DNA of 37,053 bases from Thermoplasmatota archaeon (GTDB lineage Archaea > Thermoplasmatota > Penumbrarchaeia > Penumbrarchaeales > Penumbrarchaeaceae), in the NCBI GenBank assembly GCA_016928095.1, contig JAFGLL010000049.1, forward strand, positions 1 through 37,053. Reading direction: 5' to 3'. This document shows positions 10,363 to 20,068 of this stretch, in pieces (the stretch's first letter is position 1; each line of letters opens with the position of its first letter). The notes below the pieces were generated by a model. That model did not search any database. It had not been told where the DNA came from and saw only the letters and a program-made list of their open reading frames with translations. The translations under genes and the position numbers were made by a program.

Positions 10363-11474
10363 GGCTCATCCAGGTCCGGAAAGCTCCATCTCGTCCGAAG
10401 CTTGATGTATTTTTTAAAGTTCCATACGGTCCGGATACCTCTGCCATCGTCTCCTCTGAGGGTGTATAGGACCGAGCGTGCACCATTCAAGAACAGTTGC
10501 TCCTTCTGCTCTTTGGTGATGCCGAAATCCAGTGTCCTTATTTCTCCGGTGTTCACCTCTACCAGCCTGCACATCCTCGTCGGATAGTTCTGATAGGTCA
10601 TCTTGCTCTGACCGTACCTCATGGTGTCGAACACGGCAAGTCCGAAATGGAAAAGGTCCTGGGTAGAGTTCTTCCCGGGAATTGTGGAACCCAGTTTTAT
10701 ACCCAGAGTGGGCCATCTGACCCTGGTCGGATCGTCAACGTCGAACACCTCCAGAGGAAGGTTGGTTGCGAACGCACCATCGACGATCAGTGATTTCGAG
10801 ACCTTGTAAGGTGTGAAGAAGAACGGCACGGAGACGGACATCCTGACCGCTGCCGAAATGGGAAAGGAAGAGGGGCGGATGTTGCCGTATCGGTCCAGTA
10901 CCAGGTCTCGAGGCATCAACAATTCGCATGAATGGCTGACATCCGAGGCCATGATCGAGAGCCTCGGGCCGTCCTTCTTATCGAGAGGTGCCAGCATCCC
11001 GACACCCTCCATCGGGAGCCTGCCGAAGGTGTTGGCGTTCTTCTTTGCCAGAAGCTGCTCTATCCACGATTGGAGCTTTTCACCCTCGTACATGCCGTAC
11101 GAGGTCGAAACGGCTGCTATCCTGGCCAGTTTGGGAAGCCTCTGGTCCCAGAAACCGTCGCGCAGTTTCATGAAGTTCATGTTGAAAAGCTCGTCGACAA
11201 GTTGATCGCAGTCGAATCCAGCCGCGACTATGGACGCGGTCAGCGCTCCCGCGGAAGTGCCCGCAAGCCTCTTGAACCTTATTCCCAGCTTGTCGAAGGC
11301 CCAGATCGCCCCCAGATGGGCGACGCCCTTCGCTCCACCGCCGGCGAAGACTATGTCTATGACATCCTTCTCCCCTGATGAGCTGATCTGCAGGTCCGGA
11401 TCTTCCCTGAGGTCCAGCAGGCTTTTCTCGAGCCTTTCAAGGGTCGTTCTGCCTTCTTTCGTGAGATGCTCCAT
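10353..11474 (-). CDS. Patatin-like phospholipase
   Basis: Oxyanion GGGAKGVAHLGA, GxSxG nucleophile AGTSAGAL, catalytic Asp in IVDGAFATNLP; ends in a 10-bp tail-to-tail overlap with the C25 protease gene. Confidence 0.9.
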   Translation of the reverse strand: MEHLTKEGRTTLERLEKSLLDLREDPDLQISSSGEKDVIDIVFAGGGAKGVAHLGAIWAFDKLGIRFKRLAGTSAGALTASIVAAGFDCDQLVDELFNMNFMKLRDGFWDQRLPKLARIAAVSTSYGMYEGEKLQSWIEQLLAKKNANTFGRLPMEGVGMLAPLDKKDGPRLSIMASDVSHSCELLMPRDLVLDRYGNIRPSSFPISAAVRMSVSVPFFFTPYKVSKSLIVDGAFATNLPLEVFDVDDPTRVRWPTLGIKLGSTIPGKNSTQDLFHFGLAVFDTMRYGQSKMTYQNYPTRMCRLVEVNTGEIRTLDFGITKEQKEQLFLNGARSVLYTLRGDDGRGIRTVWNFKKYIKLRTRWSFPDLDEPYI

Positions 11475-11525
11475 TCGGTAGTACTCCTGGGACCAATGAC
11501 CTTCTCCCGGGATGCAGTATTGAAC

Positions 11526-12410
11526 TCACTCCCATTTCATCGTTTCTATCACGGGGGATTGACCGCGGTGGTTCTGGGAGCGTCTTATCATCAATACAAG
11601 AAGGGACCCGTTATCCTGCGAACCCATCAAGAGCTCGTCATCTGAATGCAGATCGATGGACCTGAACCATTTCGTCAACCCGCCCCCAAGTCTCACACCA
11701 CCGGTCTGGGAGATCATGCATTTCGTCTCCAGGGATGCATCCTTTCGTATCCAGATGGTGACAGGACCCTCCTGGAGCAGATGTCCTTTCTCCTTGGGTA
11801 TGTAGAGGAAACCCTGCCTGATGGAGGTACGGGAGATCGGAGACACGATGGTCCTCTCCTCGGGGAACTCCTCCCTGGTGATCACCTCTTCGACCATCTG
11901 GCTGATGGTTTCAATGACCGGTGTACCGTTATCGTCAACGGTCCGGGCCGCCGGTCTGACCACGGATGCCATGTCATCCTTGAGTAAAGGTAGTATCGTC
12001 ACACCTTCGGAACCGAAGGTCTCCTGCACAACCTTCACGGTCCATGGGTCGAGCAGAAAGAAATAGCGCGAGTCGGCCTTCTCATCTGCGATCCTCTCCA
12101 GGTTCTTCTTCATCGCCTCGTGCTGCCGCCCACCGAAGCTGCTCTTGCCATGCAGACTCATGGTCCTGATCCTGGCTATAACCTTTTCACCGCCATCGAC
12201 GGACCCCATGATGGTCGTTTCATCGGGTCGGTCCAGGACCTCCCAGTTCATGATATTGCGATGCCTGCCTATTAGCTCACTCCTTGCCAGGAAGAGCGAG
12301 ATGGCCCTGATCCTGTCATCAAGGTCCTTCAGATCTTCCTTTATCCCGAAGAGGAAGGTCAGCTGTGACCTCATCTCATCGGCCAATCTATCATCATTCG
12401 AGATCGACAT
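11526..12410 (-). CDS. Hypothetical protein
   Basis: Long ORF with typical codon use, upstream of and co-directional with the patatin gene; no family recognised. Confidence 0.7.
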   Translation of the reverse strand: MSISNDDRLADEMRSQLTFLFGIKEDLKDLDDRIRAISLFLARSELIGRHRNIMNWEVLDRPDETTIMGSVDGGEKVIARIRTMSLHGKSSFGGRQHEAMKKNLERIADEKADSRYFFLLDPWTVKVVQETFGSEGVTILPLLKDDMASVVRPAARTVDDNGTPVIETISQMVEEVITREEFPEERTIVSPISRTSIRQGFLYIPKEKGHLLQEGPVTIWIRKDASLETKCMISQTGGVRLGGGLTKWFRSIDLHSDDELLMGSQDNGSLLVLMIRRSQNHRGQSPVIETMKWE

Positions 12411-12494
12411 GGGACCATGTAATCATCACTCTTCAATATAGTTTTCGGCAAAGAGAGGTATTGAAAGGAATTGAAATGGACCTTATCACCCTCT

Positions 12495-13364
12495 TCAACC
12501 ATCTGGCTCTTCATCGGAAGTCTTTTCCTCATTATCGAGGGAATTGAAAGGTCTGACCTTGAACCTGCGGTTCCGTCTCCTTGATATGACCTCAATGCTT
12601 CCCCTGATCAGCACCCTCATATCGTCCTCTGCGGCCACGGTCCTGACCCCTGACCTCTCCTCGACCCATCTGGCCTGCTTGCGGGGCCCCTCCTTGATGA
12701 ACTTCTTCCCCATGTGTGTGAGGAAGACGACCTCGGGCCTGATACTCTCCGCCAGTACCGCCACATCATCGGTCGAGAGGTGAAAAGGGATGGGGGCCCC
12801 GAGAGGTCTCGTCGAGGAGACGATGAGCACCCGCGCCCCCTTGTGGGGGGCTATGAGTCCTTGATCCATCGCAGTGTCCGAGACATAGGAGACGATCCCG
12901 TCCCCCGTTTCGAACCTGAAACCCACTGAATCCGGATCACTGTGGAAGGCTACAGTGGCGGTCCCCTTCAATTTCCCCATCCTGAACTCATCTCCGGGGG
13001 CAACGGTCAGAACGGTCCTCATCTTTTCCTGATGGTAACGCGATATGGCCGGTCCTACCTTGTCCCTTCCGGTGGTCACGGAGTATGCGGCGATGAGGAA
13101 TCCCCTTTGGTCACCCCTGCCACCGCTGATACCTTCCATGAGGATCTCGGCATTGGCATAGTGGTCAGGGTGACAGTGGGATATCATTATCCCGCCTGTC
13201 ATGGTGGGATCGATCCTGTTCCTTTTAAGGGCATGGAGCGCTCCCGGACCCGGATCTATATGTACCCTGTGGCCGTCCTCTAGATATATTCCTCCTGTGG
13301 ACCTTTCCTGCGTCAAGGTTACGAACCTGCCCCCTCCCGTACCAAGGAAGGTCAGCCTCGTCAT
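12495..13364 (-). CDS. MBL-fold metal-dependent hydrolase (RNase Z-like)
   Basis: MTRLTFLGTGGGRFV start, GGIMISHCHPDHYANAEIL (HxHxDH), later His motifs (HSD, THMG); internal ATG at 13364 preferred over the ORF-track start at 13424. Confidence 0.85.
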   Translation of the reverse strand: MTRLTFLGTGGGRFVTLTQERSTGGIYLEDGHRVHIDPGPGALHALKRNRIDPTMTGGIMISHCHPDHYANAEILMEGISGGRGDQRGFLIAAYSVTTGRDKVGPAISRYHQEKMRTVLTVAPGDEFRMGKLKGTATVAFHSDPDSVGFRFETGDGIVSYVSDTAMDQGLIAPHKGARVLIVSSTRPLGAPIPFHLSTDDVAVLAESIRPEVVFLTHMGKKFIKEGPRKQARWVEERSGVRTVAAEDDMRVLIRGSIEVISRRRNRRFKVRPFNSLDNEEKTSDEEPDG

Positions 13365-13437
13365 GATACAGGACGATCGGAACTCTTCCTTAATAAAGTA
13401 TCTAGATGACCGTATTTGACGCAAATAATGACCCCGG

Positions 13438-13461
13438 GGCCTTTAAAGATTATAAACGAGG
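13438..13461 (+). promoter_or_regulatory. Archaeal TATA-type promoter for the 13561 gene
   Basis: ggcctttaaagattataaacg about 110 nt upstream of ATG 13561; SD ggagg at 13549-13553. Confidence 0.5.
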
Positions 13462-13560
13462 GAGGCAGATCTCCTGCTCAAGGGATAAGAAGCAGCGACC
13501 GCAGCCCTGCTTCGTAGCCATCCCCTTTCAAGTTCGTAAGACCATACGGAGGAAAAAAAC

Positions 13561-16500
13561 ATGATGAGCAAGTGGAAGGACCTGCTCCTTGCGGTCATAC
13601 TGGTAGCCGTTCTGGCAATACCTGTAAGCCTGGCGGGAGCAGAGGACAGGGACACCTCCGGGGCCTCTGATGATATTATTTTCAACAGCAGCCTCGAGAG
13701 CACGTCCGATCTGGTGAATGTCGAGAAGCTCGAAACACCCGAGTTCCTCTCGGACATGAGCGATATAGAGTTCGTGTCCCCCGAGGACGCTCCCTTCGGT
13801 TTCTCTGCAAGCAGCGACCATATCGCCCTGGATGTGATAGACCAGGACCCCGTGAATATTCCCGAAGGATATATCAAGGCATTCGACCGCGGCAGCTTCA
13901 ACACAATGGGAACGAGGGCTTCCGACGAGGAGCAGGAGCAGTCCTTCAGCGACTATCCGAACGGCTCCATCATCAATACCGCAGGCGAAGATATTTCAGG
14001 GTCCTTGACCTGGTCCAACGTTGCGGCCAACAGGGATGACATCGACTGGTACAAGCTATCCCTGACGAATATCGCTACCATCGCCGGAGGAAGCCCGGTG
14101 AAGAACATCAGCCTGTCCCTCGATTCATACTCCGCTTCCGATGGGGAGATGTATGAATTTGCGATAGATTCCACTGGTACCGCTCTCGCCGATGACTACG
14201 CGGACCTTATAGAGATCTATGTCCTTTCCCGCGACGACATGTTCGGAAGGCTCGACATCGGCGGGGCCGAATGGTGGTATGACGACGGTGACGACACCGA
14301 TGGATGGACATGGGACAGCAACTGGACATTCGATTTCTGGACCCCGCGACATTCCACAAGTGCCACCGAGGACCCGGACGGTTTCGCAAACCGGCTTACC
14401 GAAATGGGATGGATATACATCGGCATCTGCTACAATTACTACATTTCCGCACAGGCACCGACAACAAGGCCGGGCTTCACAGCGGACTACCAGTTCACCG
14501 TAGGTTTCAACTCCGATACCGTAAGAGATGCGGTCGGGAACCACTGGAAGAACGCAACGGCATTCTCTCCATTGGGTTCCACAAAATCCAACATCATCAT
14601 GAGCTCTAATGAGAACATCATGGACTGGTGGAAGTTTTCGGGGACCGACACTTCGAAGCTCTGGAACATGTCCATGAGGATAAACAGGACCGGTGGGGTC
14701 ATCTATTCGAACCCGACGACCACACAGTTCTGGGACAACTGGCTGGAGATCCTGATAATCTGGAGGGAACCCGGGGAAGATGAGATCTGGGACACGCCCG
14801 ATGACGATTATGCCGGTGCCATTTTCATCATGTCAGTCATTATAAGCGGCGGAAATTACATCGGGGATACACTGAGCGTATGGCTTCATAACAACTGGAC
14901 CGAAGCAGCCGAAAGAGGAATATGGGTCGGGCTCAACGAGAGACCGGTGCATGGTGCCATTCAAAGCGGACAGATCGCTGGTTTCTACTACCCGGAACAC
15001 TGGGTATGGTCCGAGTATCAGATAGCGCTTTCTGTTGGAGAGGTTGCACCGAACATACCGCCGATCATCACCGATGTTGAACTGACCTCGGACTTCGCCC
15101 AGGACCCAACCGGAGGATACTATGATACGGAGTTCCTCTTGACGGTAACCTATCAGGACGAGGATGACGACCCACCGAGCGAGATATGGGTCTATCTCGA
15201 CAAGGGTACCCCTTACGAGAAGGCTGTTGACATTGCTACCAAACCGACGGATGTGTTCGATAACGACTACACGGACGGAAAGAAATACAAGCTGGAAATG
15301 CTCGGAGAAGACCTTACCGACGATCCGTCCCCGCATACTGTCGACGTGAGAGCGATAGATAAGATACCTTCAGCATCCATAAGGGACCCGGAATGGTCAG
15401 AGCTCTTCAACTTCGAAGCTGGCATTCCGGTATGGGACGACGAACCGGTCGAGAAGAACCCCAACTGGCAGCCCTTCGATGAGCTGCAGGAGGACGATCC
15501 GACCACCTACTTCGCGTTGGAGGGTATCGACGGGATGTTCAAGGACCCGGAGAACTCCTTCGAGGTATTCTATATCTACAACGAGACCTCCAAGGAATGG
15601 GCTCAGAGCTACGATACACCCATAGCAACCATCGAGGTATTGGAATATGACGGCATCTGGCAGGCTGCAGTTACACCCAAGCACAACGAGAACGGCAAGG
15701 TCAACGTCCGGTTCCAGGCAGAGGACCTTCACTCCCGGATCAACCTGTCCACACAGATCGTTATCAGAGCCGTGAACGACCCACCCATGGTCAGGTACAT
15801 CGAGATAGACGGTGACGAATACGAGGTCGATAACGTGGACCCGAGAAGAGCCATCATCCATCTCGAAGATGAGGTCGTCATCACGGAGGATGAGGAGTTC
15901 ACCTTCTCCATAATCGCCGAGGATACTGACAAGGAGGATGAGAGAACGCCTCTGGAGTTCGGTTACGTAAGGTCCACATCCTCCGATTGGGACGAGGACC
16001 CCGATGTCGGCTACAATACCGGAGAGGTAACGTTCACCCCGACGAACAACGATGTCAGGGCTGGCAACGACAAGATGGTCTTCACCATCGACGACCACGG
16101 CGAGGACGGGGACATCAAGCTCGAGGTCTACGTTGAGATCACCAATGAGAACGACCCTCCGACAATAATGATACCTACAACGACCCCGAGGACCTGGAAG
16201 CAGTTCTCCAAGATCTCCATAAGGCCCATCGCATCCGATGAGGACAAGGGCGACCAGATCACATTCTCCGTGAACTTCGTGGAGGCCATCGGCGCGGATT
16301 ACGACTCCATCGAGGACCAGCTGCCCTACCTGGAGGCCACGAAGGGTATCGACTGGGACATCACCCCGACAACGGGTGATTTCTGGTTCAATCTGGATGA
16401 CCAGAACATCTGGAAGACATCCACAGGCATGGTGAAGAGCCAGGAGATCGTCATTGTCTTCAAGGCCACCGACAAGGAACTCGGAGAGGCGACCGCCTCG

Positions 16501-17268
16501 ATCACGCTCGTCCTGAACGACGAGAACGAGGAACCGGAGAAACCATCCACCATCAAGTTCAGCCCCAGTGCTCCAGAAGAGAAGGCACCCGTCAATTTCT
16601 ATGTGGACCCCGTGACCGACCCTGACGGTGACAAGCTGACCTACAAGTGGGACTTCGGCGACGGATCTACCGGAGAAGGCATCAACGTGAACCACACCTA
16701 TGCGACGAGGGGGTTCAAGACGGTCCAGATGTGGGTGGAGGATGGGCAGTTCTCCACCGAGAAGATATCCCAGAGGATCGAAGTGGCACCAGCAGTTGTC
16801 ATTGATGACGACGACGATATTCTCACCCCCGACGATGATGTTCAACCGGCTAACGACAACACGATGTTGTACATCATCGTGGCGATCATCATAGTCGTGA
16901 TCATCATCGTGATCCTGCTGTTCGTCTTCCTGCTGCTTCGGAAGAAACCGGCACCGGCCGCACAGACCTATCCCGGTTACTACGACCAGCAGGCCCTTGC
17001 GGGATACGGCCAGCAGGGACTTCCGCCGGGATATGCGGGAGAACTTCCGCCCCAGACCTCTCCCGAACTGCCTCCTGCCGGAGGGGATCAGATGCCTCCG
17101 GAGAACCTCCCCCCGGCAGACATCGAGGGACCTACGGCTCAGCCCGAGATCGCCCCCATGACGGACCCGGCAGCGGCGGAGCCTGTAGGCAATGCCTGCC
17201 CGAGCTGCGGAAGCCCAGTTGATCCGACATGGTTCCTCTGCCCCAACTGCAAGTCACCTCTGCAGTAA
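13561..17268 (+). CDS. Large secreted/membrane protein with PPC-like N-terminus, cadherin/PKD domains, TM, Pro-rich cytosolic region and C-terminal zinc ribbon
   Basis: Signal peptide; repeated NDPPM/EDEEFTF cadherin-like modules; PKD YKWDFGDGSTGEGINVNHTYATRG; TM MLYIIVAIIIVVIIIVILLFVFLLL; terminal CPSCGSPVDPTWFLCPNC. Confidence 0.88.
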   Translation: MMSKWKDLLLAVILVAVLAIPVSLAGAEDRDTSGASDDIIFNSSLESTSDLVNVEKLETPEFLSDMSDIEFVSPEDAPFGFSASSDHIALDVIDQDPVNIPEGYIKAFDRGSFNTMGTRASDEEQEQSFSDYPNGSIINTAGEDISGSLTWSNVAANRDDIDWYKLSLTNIATIAGGSPVKNISLSLDSYSASDGEMYEFAIDSTGTALADDYADLIEIYVLSRDDMFGRLDIGGAEWWYDDGDDTDGWTWDSNWTFDFWTPRHSTSATEDPDGFANRLTEMGWIYIGICYNYYISAQAPTTRPGFTADYQFTVGFNSDTVRDAVGNHWKNATAFSPLGSTKSNIIMSSNENIMDWWKFSGTDTSKLWNMSMRINRTGGVIYSNPTTTQFWDNWLEILIIWREPGEDEIWDTPDDDYAGAIFIMSVIISGGNYIGDTLSVWLHNNWTEAAERGIWVGLNERPVHGAIQSGQIAGFYYPEHWVWSEYQIALSVGEVAPNIPPIITDVELTSDFAQDPTGGYYDTEFLLTVTYQDEDDDPPSEIWVYLDKGTPYEKAVDIATKPTDVFDNDYTDGKKYKLEMLGEDLTDDPSPHTVDVRAIDKIPSASIRDPEWSELFNFEAGIPVWDDEPVEKNPNWQPFDELQEDDPTTYFALEGIDGMFKDPENSFEVFYIYNETSKEWAQSYDTPIATIEVLEYDGIWQAAVTPKHNENGKVNVRFQAEDLHSRINLSTQIVIRAVNDPPMVRYIEIDGDEYEVDNVDPRRAIIHLEDEVVITEDEEFTFSIIAEDTDKEDERTPLEFGYVRSTSSDWDEDPDVGYNTGEVTFTPTNNDVRAGNDKMVFTIDDHGEDGDIKLEVYVEITNENDPPTIMIPTTTPRTWKQFSKISIRPIASDEDKGDQITFSVNFVEAIGADYDSIEDQLPYLEATKGIDWDITPTTGDFWFNLDDQNIWKTSTGMVKSQEIVIVFKATDKELGEATASITLVLNDENEEPEKPSTIKFSPSAPEEKAPVNFYVDPVTDPDGDKLTYKWDFGDGSTGEGINVNHTYATRGFKTVQMWVEDGQFSTEKISQRIEVAPAVVIDDDDDILTPDDDVQPANDNTMLYIIVAIIIVVIIIVILLFVFLLLRKKPAPAAQTYPGYYDQQALAGYGQQGLPPGYAGELPPQTSPELPPAGGDQMPPENLPPADIEGPTAQPEIAPMTDPAAAEPVGNACPSCGSPVDPTWFLCPNCKSPLQ

Positions 17269-17286
17269 AAAGAACGTGACATCACA

Positions 17287-17313
17287 GGGCGCCTCCGGGC
17301 GCCCTTTTTTTTT
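17287..17313 (+). terminator. Hairpin plus T-tract terminator
   Basis: GGGCGCC-tccg-GGCGCCC (7-bp perfect stem) followed by nine T. Confidence 0.85.
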
Positions 17314-17358
17314 ATAAATGGATAGTAAACAAAATGAACTGACCAGAATAAGCTATCT

Positions 17359-17988
17359 TCAGTTCTGGATAGCACGCCCGACGACCGTGGTCCCGGAGAC
17401 CTTCTCCACCCTTATCTTGACCCTTGCACCCTTGGCCACACCCGGGACGTAGATGACGTACTTGTCCACCTTGGCAAGACCGTCACCCATACGTCCAACA
17501 TCCTGGATCAATACCTCGATCTCATCCCCGGGGAGAACCATCTTCTTCTGCTCCTTGGCGGTCTGACCCTTCTTCACCTTGACGGGTCTCTTCGCACCGC
17601 AGGCCATGCATTCGACGACCTGAGTGCGCCCTTCCTTGACGAGATGGGTGTCCGGTTTTCCGCATTCCGCGCAGATGACATAGGTGGAGACATACTCCTC
17701 GATCTTATCCCTCAGCTTCTCGGTCGGAATGACGGATTTCAATATCACACGCCTTCCATCCCTGGAGCCAGCTGACCCGAGTACCTTCAATATGTGCCCG
17801 AGAAGGTGTTCCGGGTCCCTCCTGACGGCATCGACCGTGTCCTGGAAGTTCTTCCAGACAGTGGTCCTCCCCTCGTACATGACCTCAAGCTCCGGGACGC
17901 CCCAGCGCTCGTCGGATGCTCCTCCTCCGTCAGGCATCGTCTCGTGGGCTCTCTCCAGAAGGGATTCGTAATCAAGTTCATCGATCAT
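17359..17988 (-). CDS. eif2b: Translation initiation factor aIF2 subunit beta with C-terminal TRAM domain
   Basis: DELDYESLLERA, TVWKNFQDT, zinc ribbon CAECGKPDTHLVKEGRTQVVECMACGA, then TRAM-like GDEIEVLIQDVGRMGDGLAKVDKYVIYVPGVAKGARVKIRVEKV. Start MIDELDY at 17988 suggested by the TATA box at 18023-18032. Confidence 0.88.
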   Translation of the reverse strand: MIDELDYESLLERAHETMPDGGGASDERWGVPELEVMYEGRTTVWKNFQDTVDAVRRDPEHLLGHILKVLGSAGSRDGRRVILKSVIPTEKLRDKIEEYVSTYVICAECGKPDTHLVKEGRTQVVECMACGAKRPVKVKKGQTAKEQKKMVLPGDEIEVLIQDVGRMGDGLAKVDKYVIYVPGVAKGARVKIRVEKVSGTTVVGRAIQN

Positions 17989-18022
17989 GACGGGCACCTC
18001 AGAGGCCTTCATGGGGGGGGAC

Positions 18023-18032
18023 GTATATAAAA
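18023..18032 (-). promoter_or_regulatory. TATA box for aIF2-beta, just inside the 3' end of the argS intergenic/overlap region
   Basis: Minus-strand TTTTATATAC; expected TSS about 18002, i.e. downstream of the longest ORF start (18048). Confidence 0.5.
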
Positions 18033-18044
18033 CCAATTCCGGGC

Positions 18045-19841
18045 TCACATCTGGTCGGGTGCAATGATGCCGAGGGCATCGAGGCCTGTTCGGAGTATGT
18101 TCCTGGAAAGGACGACCAGTGCAAGCCTTGCATCTCTCCTGCCCTCATCTCTTTCGCTCAGGACAGGACAGTCCCTGTAAAAATCATTGAAGGAGGAGGC
18201 CATCTCGACCAGATAGAGCGGAACAAGGTGCATTTTCCTCTTTGATGCGGCCTCCCCGATGACCTGCGGGAACCTTGCCAGGCTGCGGAGCAGGGATATC
18301 TCCGACGGTTCCACCAGCAATGACCAATCGGGAGGTCCGTTAAAACCGCTGCCGCGGTTCTTCAGGATGGAACATGCACGAGCATGGGAGTACTGGACGA
18401 AGGGAGCGGAGGCACCTTCGAAATTGAGCGCATCCTCCCACTTGAAGACCATCCTCTTCTCCGGCTGGACCTTGATCACATTGAAACGAAGCGCTCCTAT
18501 CCCTACGATCTCCGATATCCTTCGAAGCTCATCTTCGGCGAGGTCGTCCCTGCGTTTTAGGACCTCCTCGCGGGCACGCTCCACCGCTTCTTCAAGAAGA
18601 TCATCAAGGAAGACCACACGGTTCCTCCGTGTGGACATCTTCCCTTCGGGAAGGGAAACGAAAGCATAGAACACCACCTCGGGGATCATACTGGACCCGA
18701 GCTCTGCAAGGGCAAGGGAAAGCATCTGGGACTGATACCGGTGGTCCTCTCCGAGCACGTTTATCGCCTGATCGCATCTGGAGAGCTTCCAGGAGTGGTA
18801 TGCAAGGTCCCTGGTGGTGTAGAGCGCGGAACCGTCCGACCTCGTGTACACGAACCTCCTTCTGAACCTGTCATCATCCCCTCCCTTTATCTTGTCGGAA
18901 AGGTCCAGGAACAGAGCGCCGTCCTCCTCGCGAGAGAGTGGGCTTCTCCTCAGCCCTTCGATGACGCTCTGGAGCGAGTGGTCCTCCACGACCTGGGATT
19001 CGTAGATGAACGTGTCGATGTGCACACCGAGCATGCTCAAGGAACTAGTCATCCCGGAAAGGACCCCTTGTATAGCTTCCTTGATGCCAGAAGCGGTTAT
19101 CTCTGGCCTGCCCTTCCTGGAGATCACCTTCTCCCATTCACCATCACTGACGGCATCCTCGTAATTGAGAAGGAGTTCGTTGATCTCATTTTCCACCTCC
19201 AAATCGGCCTCCATCCTCGCATTAGCCCCCTGATAATACCTTACGAGCCGATGGTCCGGCTTGTCCCTGGCGACCTCCCCCAGCTCGTCGGCAGGGATGT
19301 TACGGATGCCCCAGGCAAGTATCATCACCTGCTTTCCCATGTCGTTCACCCAGTACTGGGCTTCGACGTCATGACCGTAAAGCCTGAGCAGTCTTACGAG
19401 AGTGTCGCCGATGATCGGGTTCCTTGCCCTTCCCACGTGGAAAGGACCGTTCGGGTTGGCCGAGGTGTGCTCCACTATGACCTTCGTTCCGGTGGGGTCC
19501 CTCTGACACGGATGCTCCCTGTTCCGCCACAGGAGGTCCCCTGTCTCCTTCAGGAACCTTTTCGGATCGAAAAGACAATTGAGGTAACCTCCGGAAGCTT
19601 CCAGGGTCCATCTGGGGTCGCTTCCCATGATGGACATGACCTTCTTCGCTATCTCTTCGGGAGCAAGTCCGGCCTCTCTTGCAACCGAGAAGGTCACCAG
19701 GCACAGGTCAGCCTGACCCGATCTGGGCCTCTCGATCACCGGGGGGCTCCTGATGCTAAGCTTTACGTATGCTTCCCGGATGGCTTCCCTGAAGGAAGCC
19801 TCGTAGGAGACAGCTGGGTCCGAGAGGTCCATGCTCATCAT
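18045..19841 (-). CDS. argS: Arginyl-tRNA synthetase
   Basis: HIGH-like TSANPNGPFHVGRARNPIIGD, KMSKS-like LPEGKMSTRRNRVVFLDDLL, C-terminal anticodon-binding region VQYSHARACSIL... Confidence 0.95.
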   Translation of the reverse strand: MMSMDLSDPAVSYEASFREAIREAYVKLSIRSPPVIERPRSGQADLCLVTFSVAREAGLAPEEIAKKVMSIMGSDPRWTLEASGGYLNCLFDPKRFLKETGDLLWRNREHPCQRDPTGTKVIVEHTSANPNGPFHVGRARNPIIGDTLVRLLRLYGHDVEAQYWVNDMGKQVMILAWGIRNIPADELGEVARDKPDHRLVRYYQGANARMEADLEVENEINELLLNYEDAVSDGEWEKVISRKGRPEITASGIKEAIQGVLSGMTSSLSMLGVHIDTFIYESQVVEDHSLQSVIEGLRRSPLSREEDGALFLDLSDKIKGGDDDRFRRRFVYTRSDGSALYTTRDLAYHSWKLSRCDQAINVLGEDHRYQSQMLSLALAELGSSMIPEVVFYAFVSLPEGKMSTRRNRVVFLDDLLEEAVERAREEVLKRRDDLAEDELRRISEIVGIGALRFNVIKVQPEKRMVFKWEDALNFEGASAPFVQYSHARACSILKNRGSGFNGPPDWSLLVEPSEISLLRSLARFPQVIGEAASKRKMHLVPLYLVEMASSFNDFYRDCPVLSERDEGRRDARLALVVLSRNILRTGLDALGIIAPDQM

Positions 19842-20068
19842 GTAGAGACAACTTCATTTTAACGTTTATCCAAATGCAACTTTGTGGAAATCCTCTTCCC
19901 ATGTCAATGTCGAATGATAGGAAGCCATGCAAGGCAAGTGAATATCTAACAATTTCATCCAACGTTTACTGATGACACATCTCTTTGGTCCGCACGCCCA
20001 AATGCGCAACTGCCTTCGATAACTATTTCTACGACCCGGCAAATCGGGAAAAACAGGTCTGAGTATCC

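Noticed and set aside
10353-12410. CBASS-like defence operon (patatin effector plus cyclase)
   Set aside because: The neighbouring 294-aa protein lacks a recognisable CD-NTase GS...DxD active site; no other CBASS genes nearby
15397-16845. 482-aa minus-strand ORF antisense to the PKD protein
   Set aside because: Low-complexity V/G/D/L-rich translation mirroring the sense codons; sense strand has clear domains, SD and terminator
18741-19862. 373-aa plus-strand ORF antisense to argS
   Set aside because: Lies fully within argS, which has HIGH- and KMSKS-like motifs; no independent motif or start signal
19842-20068. Possible tRNA or small RNA gene in the argS-20069 intergenic region
   Set aside because: No cloverleaf or TpsiC-like box seen; AT-rich divergent promoter region is a sufficient explanation
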